From the NCBI GenBank assembly GCA_024195585.1, contig SWBL01000101.1, positions 84,353 to 148,352 of the forward strand: a DNA stretch of 64,000 nucleotides. Reading direction: 5' to 3'. Each line of letters starts with the position of its first letter. The first letter of the stretch is position 1. Below, in pieces: positions 11,214 through 22,125 of this stretch. The notes below the pieces were generated by a model. It saw only the letters and a list, made by a program, of their open reading frames with translations. It ran no database searches and was not told the origin of the DNA. Both the position numbers and the translations under genes were made by a program. The stretch comes from Aureobasidium sp. EXF-3400 (taxonomy: Eukaryota; Ascomycota; Dothideomycetes; Dothideales; Saccotheciaceae).

Positions 11214-13299
11214 CTAGGACGCGTGAGCGCCCTCTACCGTCTCACCTGGTGTTGGAGGCAAAGAGTGGAAAGTTCCAGGCATATCGAGAGATTCCTTACT
11301 CTCATTTCTTCTGTGCTGTTCCAAGATCTGTCCCCAAGGGTTTCGTTCCTCGCCAGGACTGGGAGTTGGGTCAAACCCAGGACTGTCAGCGTCCAGCTTG
11401 TTGGGACTGGCAGGTGCACTCCAGTCAGGCTTGTTGGTTTTGAGTGGTGACTCTGCAGGGCTTGAAAACTCTGCAGAAGAAGGTCGCGGGGTTCCCGGTT
11501 CGGCTCCAATTACTACTGGACCATTACCGCGATTGGGATTGCGAGGAGGGAGTTTTGGTGCGATACGCTTGGGGACCTCAACCAGACGAGCACGAGAGAT
11601 GAATTGAGGGGCTGTAGCCTTTTGAACCGAGTGCACGACAGGCTCTTCGATGATGGCTTCATCAGCAGTGTCCTCGCCATCTGCATCAACCTCATCATGG
11701 CTTTCTTCTGCGATGTCCTTGTGTTCGGCTTTCGCGGGAGTGGCTTGTTGTGGGGGTGAGTCTGAGCGTGAGTCGCTGCCACTGTCAGTGCGGCGGTGCG
11801 ACGAGCGGAATGAGGAACGTCTCGGGCTTGAACGGCTTGAATGAGAGCTCGTGTTGCGAGCAATCTTGGGTCGCTGCTCAGATGCAACAGTGCTGTCTTC
11901 GGCAATTTCGTGGAGGCTGCTTTGACGGCTGCGGAAGCTGCCCACGCGTGGGCTGATAGGCTCGGGAAAATCGGTTTGGGTGCACATGTCTGACATGGAG
12001 CGTGTGACACTGGTGCGCTTGGGCTGCTCGACTGCTGTACTGGCAGTCGAAATGGCAGTTTGTGAGAGATTAGAATTTTTCCAGGTAGAATTGCTACTGC
12101 TGCGGTTGCGGTTGCCATTCTTGTCCAAGCTCTGTCGGCTAAAGGTGTTGAATATAGGGCTGGTCGGAGCAGGCTGGAAGTTGAACTGTTCCCAGCTGGC
12201 TCGTTTTTGTGTTCCTGCCTCGCGGATGCTCATTCCTTCTTTTTCGAGAGCCAGGACGCCGTACGGGTCGGGGTCTTCTTTGTCGGGAATGCCAAAGAAA
12301 TGGTCCGGGTTCTCGATATCCAAGTCACTCGGCGGAGGAGCGGATGGAAGAACAGATTGGTCGACGTTGTTATCACCTTGAGCGGCTTTGATAGTCTCAA
12401 GGAGAGGGCGGCATTCGAAGGGCGGATGGCGGACCTTGCCAGCTAGAATGTCACCGACAGAAATCTTTTCGTTGTAGAAGCGCTCATTCTCGTCGGTCCT
12501 TTCAATGACAACGGTACCGTCGATCTGAACACCAGCGTAGAAGCCACGCGACTTCAAATATGTAAATATGGGGGCTTGTCTTTTGTGAACTTCGGTTTCG
12601 AGCACGCCGCCAGCTCCTACAGGGCCGGCGACAGCGCTGACTTCTCCACCCAAGGTGCACCTGATTTTAGAAAAGGCGTCAAGGGCTTTTTGAGAGTTGA
12701 TGACGACTACACAGTCGTAAATGTCGACACCGACCAAGAAGCCGAGGCCGGCAGTGTGAAGCATGATGCCTGAAGGAGGCGACCAGCTGCCGTCTGGAGT
12801 TCTCGCGACCAAGACACCGGAACCACCAGCGCCCGAGATCCAGAGGCCGGTGCGCATGGTTGTGAAGATGGCGAGGCCTTTTGCATTCCTAATGACCTAC
12901 AGTGATGTTAGAGGGGGGCAGGGATTCAGACTAGACGCGTAAAGATGGATAGACGCACTTCTGGTGGAATGTGTTTGAGAACTCTTTGCTTCGCTTTGGG
13001 GTCGTCGGTAGTCGCGGTTGTCGTTTCTTCTTGGTAGAAGCCATCCTCTGAACGGGGAAGTTAGCGCAGGCACGGTGTGGATGTGATGGGTCAGACATAC
13101 TGCAGAAACTGCGCAGGATGCGTGCGGCCTTGTCGCTCTCCTTGTCGAGGGTGGTGGGCCAGAAGGCTTCGGAGCCCAGCTTGTTGCTCAATTTGTTTAC
13201 AGGAGCACCGAGTTTGTCGACGAGATTCCAGGCCTTGTCGAAGCCGACCTTGCCTGTGCCGCTTACTCGAGACCACCAGCTGCTTTGTTGGCCCGTCAT
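11214..13299 (-). CDS. SYLF (Ysc84/DUF500) domain protein with long disordered tail
   Basis: Lipid- and actin-binding SYLF-domain protein, related to yeast Ysc84/Lsb3, which act at endocytic actin patches. Three exons: 13299-13101, 13047-12959 and 12896-11214, with introns of 53 and 62 nt. The joins give ...RSFCKDGFYQEETT... and ...HIPPEVIRNAKGLAIF..., and a 656-aa product. The SYLF core spans about residues 75-290, with KGLAIFTTMRTGLWISGAGGSG and SAVAGPVGAGG as hallmarks. The remainder is Ser/Pro/Glu-rich and apparently disordered. No SH3 domain is visible at the C-terminus, unlike Lsb3/Ysc84. The Met at 13299 (MTGQQSSWWSR) was chosen as it begins the conserved N-terminal helix. A position upstream gives a longer but unconserved-looking extension. 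Confidence 0.85.
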
Positions 13300-15158
13300 G
13301 TCGAGGATGTAGAAGGCATCAATCTCCGATATGCGTGGTGTGCCGTGGGCGTGCAAACATGGCCAGCGCCAGACTGAGAAGCTAGAGATCAGAGAAGAAA
13401 AGAAGAGAGAGAGAGAGAGAGAGATGAGATGGAGGGCCAGATTAGTCTTGCAGGCGTAGGAAAACGGTGCACCACATCACTCTTTAGACTTGGTTGTGCT
13501 TGCCCATCACCGTTGACGTATGCGCATGCACAGACCCGAAGTAAGTCGTCTTCCGCCGCTTCCCTCAGCCACGGCTACGAGTAAGTTACCACTTCCGCTA
13601 CGAGCCTACGAGCTCCTCTTCTGCCAAATTTCTCGACACCAAGACAATCAGTTGAGAGCAATCTTCATCTGACCTTTTCCTTGGCCGCAACTTCTTGCTC
13701 CATGTGCTTCTGTTGCTTGACCGGAGCTAAACTCTGTTTTTGTGTTGGCAATTTGTCCGTCACGCCTAATCTGCACCCGCAACGGCCATGCTGGCCTCGC
13801 TGTTTATGCTTGGTATTCCATGTTATGGCTGAGACATTTCATCCACGCCCAATCCCATCCAGCGCCCGCTCGTATCGTCTGCCTATGATCGCTCTATAAG
13901 CCTTGCCCTATGCCAATAGTCCTGGTCGTCTAAATCCTTTGTGCTTACTATGCTTCGGCCCCTCTCCTCAGCTCCGCTCAGCCCTCCACTTTCACGCTCC
14001 TCATGTTTGTGAATTCTTCAGTCGTCCTGCACCTCATTTCGCAAAGCTTCAACGCTTACCCCCCGGTCCGAGCCTTGAGCTCTCGACACCCTGTCACGGT
14101 CCTGCTCTTCCAAGCTTCGCTTAAGCACAATTTTCATCTCGCCTTCTCGTACGATCGTCATGCTTTATTGTTCATCTTCGACCCGTGCATTATTGGCATC
14201 GTGATATCCTTGTCTCACTTCAACACTGGAAGCGGCTCTCCCCCATATCTTGTTGCTAACGGCTGCATCTTTGACCATCATCTATCTATGCCGAGCCGTT
14301 CGATGAGATAATCTTGACTAGTTGGCCGTTGATTATCATATACAACAGCTACGCATGCGCGCACCTTTTAGTGACCTCGAGTCTGTCAAAAACATAATAC
14401 ACGCGATAAAACTCGACTCCGGACGGCATCAGTTCAATATTCGATCCTCCTAGACGCAATCAATCAGCCTGCAATCCGCCTCGAATGTTGACACCCGCTC
14501 AGAGGTCACAAGGCGAAAGAGCATAATATCCATCAATAAGGCTGACCGTCTATGCAGGCTTGTGTTTTGTTCCCTAGTCTGAAGGACTTGGGACTCTGAA
14601 GCCTGTGATTATCACGTTCACCTGTGAATATTTCATTCTCCCGTCCGAAAAAAGAAGTAGAAAGTATTGCCTCACATAGGCTGCTCGTATATATTCGACA
14701 ATGACATGGCCAGAAAAGCAATATTTCGAACTTGGCTGGTTCTCAAGGGCTTCAGTCAAGCCTTGATTGCATGCAAGCGAAGCGCTTAGCAAACGGCAAC
14801 CATTGGCCTTCCATCAGCCCTGAAACGTGGCGAAGAGATCTACACCTCAGGCGGCTAACGTAGACCAGGACAAAAGAGCCAACCATGCCTTTGAACACGT
14901 CTTCGCGACCGCGAGAGATTCGTGTCTTTGGTGAAGACACAAGAGTCTCAGAGCCCAAGGTTATGCAGGTACTTTGCCAGGGTGTAACTTCCTAGGTGTG
15001 AGAAGATGAGGGGTTGTCACTTCGCCAGCAGAGGTAGGTCCAAGATATAATTGTATGCTTTATGGCATCTTTCTCTATTCATCTTTTGTATTTTCTCACC
15101 ACCTTGATCAACCCTAAAACCCAGTAAAGATTGCAAGTTGTGTTGTTCTCAACGTAGC
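13300..15158. other. 1.9-kb intergenic region, no gene supported
   Basis: Divergent upstream regions of the SYLF and F-box-like genes. It is pyrimidine-rich around 13.6-14.2 kb, which fits promoter or UTR sequence. Several short open frames (72-102 codons) have cysteine/leucine-rich translations without domain character. A GA microsatellite lies at its SYLF end. Confidence 0.5.
13404..13424. repeat. GA dinucleotide microsatellite
   Basis: An almost uninterrupted run of GA units about 100 bp upstream of the SYLF gene start, probably in its 5' flank. Confidence 0.9.
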
Positions 15159-16827
15159 ATGGAATCTAGCAGGAAGAGCCTTTCTGGTACAACATTGACC
15201 AGTAAACCTTCCACCGCCTTCTCGACCTCATCATCCAATACGTCGGGTTCACGACTGCTGTTCGGCGAAGTGGATGGCTCCTGCAGCCAGTGTAAGAGAA
15301 CGCACGCTCCAGCGCAAGACATAGTTCTGACGTGAGATTCACGCAGCATTTGCGAGTGCACGATCAACATGCGGTCTCATACTCTGCTCCAATCCATCAT
15401 TGCTCGAATTTTGGAACGTGGAAACATGTCGGAAGACGCTGCTTCCTCTTCTTGCACGCTCAGACATCTTGACGCTGCGCCTCGTGTGCCATGGCATCAG
15501 TGAACGCGTCACCAGCCAGTCCTTTGCTTCTATCGACATCACCTTTCGAGCTAGATCGTTCAGTAAACCAGCCAGACTTGCTGCTCTGCAGAGGATAGGT
15601 CATCACATCAAGCAAGTCAATTTTCAGTTGCATAGAAGTATGGACACTGCATTGCCACCTCTCATAGATCCTTGGACTGGAGAACAAAGGCCATTCGCAT
15701 GGAAGCCTTCGATCGCTCAAGGCCGTATTGCAGAGAAACCAGCAAAGCAACCAAGATATGGTGACGTGCAGACAAAAGATTTGTTGATTCGACAGTATCC
15801 ACCACTCTTCCACGCTGCTTTAAATGTTCGATCTTTCGTCACTGCAATATCTTGTCTGACTAATTTGCAACACTTGAAAGTCTCTTGTGCCGCAGCAGAT
15901 GGGGCAGTACCATTCAGAGCACAAGGCACAGACATCGTGGAGATTGTACTCACATCTCTTCGTTGCGCCATTGAGGAAGCTAGGCTCAAGCATCTGGACA
16001 CAATCACTCTCTCCAATATCCGCTCGACGGACATCATCGCTCTGTCACCGCCAGCGATAAGCGCGCATCCAGGTTCCGCCAAATGCTGGTCCAAGATTCG
16101 TGCATTGGATATTACCATGTACTCTGGGTCCGACTCGACAGCAGAGTCCGACCAGCTAAAACTACTGCGCAAATACATTCGTGGTTACAAGGGACTGCAT
16201 CGACTGTCCTTCCGATGGATTGGCACAAGAGGGCTTTCGCCGCTGCCAGAGCTGGCGCTGGAGGACAAGAGTAGCACTCATCCCGCCTTGAGATGTACAT
16301 CACCTTCAACACCTGCGCCACTGTTCCCGCATCTGGATTACCTGACGCTGAATAACGTAGTAATCTCGGCGACCCAGGTGCAGCGCCTGATGCAGACCCA
16401 CAAGAGTACATTGATAGAGATCGACCTTGAGAACGTTGTCCTGAAAGGCGGAAGCTGGCATGACGCTCTAGCCACTATAGATAGCGTGGACGTCAAGACC
16501 AAGGCAGCTTCTATTACAGAAGAGGGAGATGTGCCGATTATGCTTGCGTCTAGCATGCTTCCGCCCCAGATTCGTCCGAAGATACTAAAGGAAGATTACG
16601 GCGATCAGACTAACGAAGCCACCGAGCGAGCAAGAAGAATGTTGCTTGCCGACGAGATCAGACAGGGCGACTCATCGAGTCGTCAAGCCAAAAGAGTTGA
16701 CAACAAAGAGCGAAGGAAAAAGAGGGTAGAAGGTATGACGACGTCGCCGTATCGGCAACTGAAGAGGAAGTGTGGTGATCTATTGGGATGGAGAATGAAG
16801 AATGGGCCAACGCTGGTCGTTGGTTGA
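15159..16827 (+). CDS. F-box-like protein with LRR-type scaffold, hypothetical
   Basis: Two exons, 15159-15291 and 15347-16827, with a 55-nt intron (GTAAGA..CAG; CTGAC branch site inside). The product is 537 aa. The first ~45 residues are Ser/Thr-rich. Around residues 62-100 the segment LEFWNVETCRKTLLPLLARSDILTLRLVCHGISERVT has the leucine spacing and (L/V)RLVC core of fungal F-box motifs, which recruit Skp1 for SCF ubiquitin ligases. The rest has irregular leucine-rich segments (LTNLQHLKVSC, LKHLDTITLSNI, FPHLDYLTLNNV) as in fungal F-box/LRR proteins. The tail is basic. Substrate and specific role are unknown. Start chosen because the exon 1 frame joins cleanly and begins MESSRKS. Confidence 0.65.
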
Positions 16828-17100
16828 GTGTTTCTAGTTTGGTATGAGGTGCATTGTTTATCGTTTATGGCCACTGCGTTTACCTGTAAGACTTGAATTT
16901 CTCTCTAGAATATCCATCATCCTGCAAGAAAGACACAGATCGATTTTTCATCTCGTCGAGAGACTGCAGTGAAACACAATAATCGCAGCGTTGTCGTAGT
17001 CCTGTAGAAAGGGAAGCAGAGAAAAATAGACATAAAAGTATATACAATGTATTAAAGCCTCTACCATAAACGCCTTCGCTCATTCGATCCTGTTAATACC

Positions 17101-19344
17101 TCAGTCGGCCTTGATGGCACCATAAATCCTACGCACGAAAGCATATGCAGTCAAGAACCCAATGGTTCCAGTCAACAGAGCGTAGACGGCGCATGCAAGA
17201 CCCGAGTATGCAAAGAAGAGCAACGATGACACGAAGCCATGAATGTGCAGATGGTTAAAGTAGTAATAAACGCAATAGGCGAAGATCCAGAAGCTGCTCG
17301 AGGCACCGACCATGAAACTGTGCCACCACCAGTGATAGTTCTGCCAATATGGTTAGTCCTCGAGTTAACTTGATGAGTGGAGCTCATATTTACCTCAGAG
17401 CATAGCTGAATGTAAACAGCTATGACTGTGACCTCCATCACTACTGCAACGAGCATGACTGCGACAACAGCAAGGAAACCGAAAACATAGTAGTAGCCGC
17501 TCTTGTCTTGCCAGATACTCTTGAAGACGAACATGAGCTCGATAGCAACAACAAAGAATGCCGGTAATCCTGCAAGAAGGACACTTTGCCAGCTGCGAAT
17601 GTACCAGCTCTGCTGAGGGATTTGACGAGGAATGGTGCTTGCTCTGATCGGGTGAGACCAGGCTCCAACGCGCACATATCCATACCAAGAGCCGATGTAG
17701 ACGAGAGGGAGTTGAATAAGAAGCCAAAGTGCGACAAGGCCGACGAGTGTTCCGAAGGGTAGAGCGGTACTCGAAGCCTGTGCCCAGACAAAAAGGTTGA
17801 GAATGAAGACGATTGTGAAAACAAGACCAGGGAACAGAGTCGCGGTAACGAAACAATTTTTCTGCCAGAACTGACCAGAAAAGGTTTTGTACACACGAGC
17901 ACTGAAGTAGCCGGAGATGAGACCGGCGAGGACGAAGAGAGCGACAGCGACGCTGATAAAGCCGCCTCTGAAGGAAGGATTGAGAATGCCGAAGCAAGAC
18001 AAGATGATCAAACCAGCGACCACGAAGACCAGCTGGGTTCCGGAGCCGACAAGGGCAGCCAAAACACCACCATTTGCAGGGGTACGGAAGACGTCTGCGT
18101 GGACCAACTTCCAGCCAGTGAGGTCTTCCACAGCCTCATCGTCTGACGAGATGTCGTTGTCGGCATCGCCTTGGTCGAGTAGACCCCCCGTCTTCTCGTC
18201 GGGTTTGCGAGGTGAACGAGTGCCAGTCCTGCCGCGCTTGATCTTGAGCTTACCGTCTTCGACGCTGGCAGCCTTGAGATCACCACGGATGGTGCGAGCG
18301 AATATGACTGCGACAACAGCTGTGAGCAATCCAGAGATGATGATCGAGTTGACGATGGCGAACCAGTGGGTACCGGTGGTGTCATCCTGGTCGGCGAAGA
18401 ACAGACTCCAACGGTTCTGCCACTCGATATGTGGCTCCTCGCGGAAGTAGACCGAATACGTATAGGGGATAGTGAGGGTGGCATCCTCGTCGACATCGTC
18501 GATAGTAGCTGGATGGTAGGTCGAGTCCGAGGAATAGTAAGCGGCAGCGGCAGTACCATTTTTACGCATGGTTAGCTCCATGCCATTACTGACATCGGCA
18601 ATGGAAGCGGGCAGGCCCTGAGCGTCTCTGTTGCCAGACTCGATGCTCTTTGCGTAGACCTCAAAACCGACTATGACCTTTTTGCCTTGTTGACCATCTC
18701 TTCCTGGAGCCATGTGGTAGCGAATGACGAGTGTGACGTGGTTATTGATGAAGTAACGTGGACGACCGGTAGTGGGATCCTCATCCTGGAAGCCCATCTT
18801 GAAGCCCGATGCGTAGTATTTGCGAGTTTTGTCGGCCGACACGAAGTTGGTTGCGCCGGGCAAGTTGTCGACAACCCATTCGGCCACGTAGTTGTCCTTC
18901 ACAACTTCTTGAGCCTTTTGGAGACCTGCCCTGTCAACCTTGTGACTACAGAGATAGTGGACCTCGTCATCTTTTCCCATCTCCAGTTCATAGTCACTGA
19001 CGACGATGCGATCGCCTCGGAGGACCTCGCCCAGGTTCAATGCGATACTCGATCCAGAGATAAGACCACCGACTCGTCGACGGCCACTGGGTGGGCATAC
19101 GAAAGGTAGCTCAGAATAGGCATATTGGATTTGGGTCTTGTCCGAGTAGACCTTGTTGACGAGGAGCGGGATCACATCGCCGTCGCTGTAGCTCTTTATT
19201 GACCATCCTATGTCGTGTCAGCATGTGTCGACCGTCCATGGCCAGAAACAGTGGCATACCAGGAATATAGAAGGCGTGTGTGAAAGAAACCAGAAGGAAA
19301 AACGCAGCCCAGAGGCTGCTGCTTGGTGGTGGTAGGGTGGCCAT
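17101..19344 (-). CDS. Transmembrane 9 superfamily (EMP70/TMN) protein
   Basis: Nine-helix endomembrane protein of the TM9SF family, working in the Golgi/endosome in membrane protein sorting and cell adhesion. Three exons: 19344-19260, 19207-17394 and 17340-17101, introns 52 and 53 nt. The joins give FYIPGWSIKSYSDGD and QLCSENYHWWWHSF; product 712 aa, normal for fungal members. It has a signal peptide (LWAAFFLLVSFTHA), a lumenal domain to about residue 285 and nine helices after it. Between them is an acidic cytosolic patch. The conserved YHWWW(H)SF motif precedes the last helices. The C-terminus RRIYGAIKAD carries the family KxD COPI-binding signal for Golgi retention. Confidence 0.92.
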
Positions 19345-20535
19345 GTGTGTGTATGTGTACAGTATTGAGGTGAGTGGATTAAACTATTCTTGACAGCAGA
19401 CGTTTCGCAACGAGAAAGCAGACATGGGCTGAAACTTTTTGTCGTCTCGGCTGACAGAAGGTTGAGCAGGCAGATGTTGAAGGTTGTTCCTGGCCGAAAA
19501 CGAGGGTAGTCGACACTAGTCTTACAATACGCGTGTCAGGATGGAGACCAAGGGATCAGCAGAGGCTGTCCTCTGGGCAGTGGAAAGTCAAAACAAAGCG
19601 GTTGGAAATGAAGTTGGAAGGCAGAACAAGAGAATGGAAGGGGAGAAGAAGGCGCAATGCGGAAAGCGCGATCACTGATACATGCAGAGCAGGGGGTCGC
19701 GACACTTTCTAAAAATGCTGCTGCGTAAGATAGGGAAAGCTTGTCCGCCAATTCAATGTCGACCGACCCCGGCTTTTCATGCATCCGCCAGCTCTCAACT
19801 GACTCGTCCACGCTCGCCCCGTCAATCAAAACCTAATCATTTGAAACGTCTTTTGATCCGTTGATTGCGCAAGCCATTGTCCTGTGCTGCGCCTGTCTGA
19901 CTCTGTCTTCTTCTGAGCCTCGGTTTCTTGTCACCAACCCAAGTCAGGCTTCAACAGAAGGGGATGGAGGCTCAACCGCTATGCCGTTCGTATCATTGTC
20001 TCCGAGGGCTTGAGACCACCGCAGCCAAGTCACAGCCTCGCCGAATCAGGCCATGATCGCATTGCATTGATCGACAAAAAAGCGTTCCAATCCACACCGT
20101 TTTCCCCTTTGCTTCCCTCAATAGTAATATCTTTGTCAAAACTGCAATCTGGCCTGTCACATGCAGAGACGGTACATCAAGCAACAGCTTCGCAAAATAC
20201 CAATCTCACTGGAGTCTTGCATAAGCCCGCTAGTCTGCTCGTCTTTGCTGACAACTGACATGGCTTGGTTCTGATCATGCTGTTGAGGTGCTTGACGCAC
20301 CATAGAAGCAAGCGGCTGACCACAAGAGCTCAACCTGCATGTCAAGCTCTTCTAACTTGCTTGGCTTGCGTTGGCTTCGGCTTGATCTTGCGATCTTCTG
20401 TTGCAATTAAATTCGAGTTCGCAACGAATGTCTCCGAATGTGGAGTGGTTCTTGATAGCGAAAGAACAAGCATGAATGTCTGCACAAGTCCTTGTTGCCA
20501 TAGTCCTTGACGAATTATGGTCTAAAGCCCTACTC
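19345..20535. other. 1.2-kb intergenic region, no gene supported
   Basis: Upstream of the TM9SF gene and downstream of the DDRGK1-like gene. I see no conserved protein, RNA gene or repeat. Confidence 0.5.
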
Positions 20536-21540
20536 TTAAGTTGCAATGCCTTTGCCCAGAATCCTCTCTAATCGCTCGCCAAGCTTTGCATACGCCACTG
20601 CACCATCTGCGTCTGCATCAGCAACCGCCTCGTTGTACAGAGCCTCCATGTCTTCTCTCTCGACCCTGACCACCCATCCATTTGCTGTAACCATCGTGCG
20701 ATATTGTCCTTGACTTTCGAGAAGCAGCCCTGAGGCTCTGACCAGTCCCTCGACCCACTCGCGGCCTACGTTACCACCAACTTGCCTTGCTACGTCTTCC
20801 AGATCAACGACTCGTCTAGATTCAAGCTCTTCCCTCACAACATGCACAGCCCTCTCTCGTCTTTGGCTTTCTTCTTCTCTCGCTCTCTCTTCTTTCAACC
20901 TCTTCTCCTCCCTTTCCTTTGCTCGTTTAGCCTCTACCTCTGCCTCCTTTGCTGCACGTCTAGCCCTCTCAACTGCGAGCTGTGCCTCACGTTCCTCTGC
21001 GCCCTCAGCGTCTCTCGCGCGTTGAGCTTCTCCCTGCGAGCGCATGAATTCGTGATAGGCCCGGCGTTGGTCACGACGTTGCAAAGACTTGGCCTTCTTA
21101 GCACCAACTGTGCGATTGTTGTTACTTCCTGGAGGTGCTTGAGGACGCGGATTTACAGGACCCGGTTCTCCGTCAACGTCGCCGTCTTGTCGTGGGACTG
21201 CAGGTCCGGCGAAATCATTGAAGGGTGCATCCGGTTGCTCTTGCTCGTCCTCTTCAGCATCCTCGATGAAAGGTCGTGGTGGGGGTGCTGCTTGTTGTTG
21301 TCTCGGCTCCGGAGCTTCAGGCTCGAGATTGGGAATGTTTTGTTCAGCTTGATGCTCTGCTTGATTGTAGGTTGGTGGCTGTCGTCGCTCCTGGATATAT
21401 GCCTGAATTTGAGGCGCATAATACAGCGCTGTACATAATGCGGCGAGGTGCAGTAGATCCTGGTATAAGGGTGTGCCAGGAGTTGCGAACGGTAGCAGAA
21501 TATTCAACCCGCGTTGAATGAAAGAGAAGGGGTTGACCAT
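20536..21540 (-). CDS. Membrane-anchored coiled-coil protein with winged-helix-like end; possible DDRGK1 relative
   Basis: Single exon, 334 aa, function unproven. Residues 12-43 are hydrophobic (LNILLPFATP and LLHLAALCTALYYAP), probably one membrane anchor. Residues 55-140 are acidic and Pro/Gln-rich. From GAKKAKSLQRRDQRR (about 146) to about 235 runs a highly charged Arg/Glu coiled coil. Residues 236-305 (VVREELESRRVVDLEDVARQ... TANGWVVRVEREDMEALY) look like a winged-helix fold. This order (anchor, acidic linker, GAKKxxKLQR-type start of a charged helix, winged helix with V(V/L)DLEDVA) is that of DDRGK1/UFBP1, the ER adaptor of the UFM1 ligase. The terminal second winged helix of animal DDRGK1 seems shortened. 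Most fungi lack UFMylation, so a relic or repurposed role is possible. The alternative is a chance charged coiled-coil protein. Confidence 0.6.
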   Translation of the reverse strand: MVNPFSFIQRGLNILLPFATPGTPLYQDLLHLAALCTALYYAPQIQAYIQERRQPPTYNQAEHQAEQNIPNLEPEAPEPRQQQAAPPPRPFIEDAEEDEQEQPDAPFNDFAGPAVPRQDGDVDGEPGPVNPRPQAPPGSNNNRTVGAKKAKSLQRRDQRRAYHEFMRSQGEAQRARDAEGAEEREAQLAVERARRAAKEAEVEAKRAKEREEKRLKEERAREEESQRRERAVHVVREELESRRVVDLEDVARQVGGNVGREWVEGLVRASGLLLESQGQYRTMVTANGWVVRVEREDMEALYNEAVADADADGAVAYAKLGERLERILGKGIAT

Positions 21541-22125
21541 GGTGCTACTTGTTTGGCTCAGTCGTGTTTTCTTTTTTCAGGCCAGATCTCAGCTTCTTTT
21601 GTGTTCTGTGAAGTGAGCGTATTGATAAAGTGAACCTAGGGAATCGTTGCAAGTGATCCAGTAGTTCGCTTAGTTCAATATTCTGCGATAGAGCGGCCTT
21701 ATGAAGAGAACTGATCTCGCTATATTCGCAGTGGACGCTTGAGAGTAAGTCCAGAATAATTGGTTTTTTGTTCCGGATCTTTCGAAGTTTTGTGCAATAC
21801 CAATCTGAGGGTTGTCAAGATGTCGAATGTTCGTTCGAAGACGATTTGTCGCTTGGCAATCGAACGTCATGAAACGCACGGACACGGATGGAATTGCACC
21901 TCGTTTATAGACCGACCCTGTCCGGTCAGACATGCGATCTCATGATTCTCATCACATGGTCTGACGCCTTGACCTAGGTCTGAATCTAGACCTGTGACAT
22001 TTCCTTCATAAGAACACATCTTGACATGGCTGTTCAAATATCATAAATGAGGGCTTAGGTGCGCAGAAAACCAAAGGTATATTGAACATAAATCGCTATA
22101 TGCAGGCCATGACATAGTGCTCGCT
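21541..22125. other. Intergenic region, no gene seen
   Basis: About 585 nt, upstream of the DDRGK1-like gene and downstream of NOC3. Nothing beyond presumed promoter and 3' UTR. Confidence 0.5.

Noticed and set aside
20782..21438. 218-codon + strand open frame
   Set aside because: Antisense shadow of the charged Arg/Glu coiled coil of the DDRGK1-like gene; Ser/Leu/Cys-rich translation is the expected artefact.
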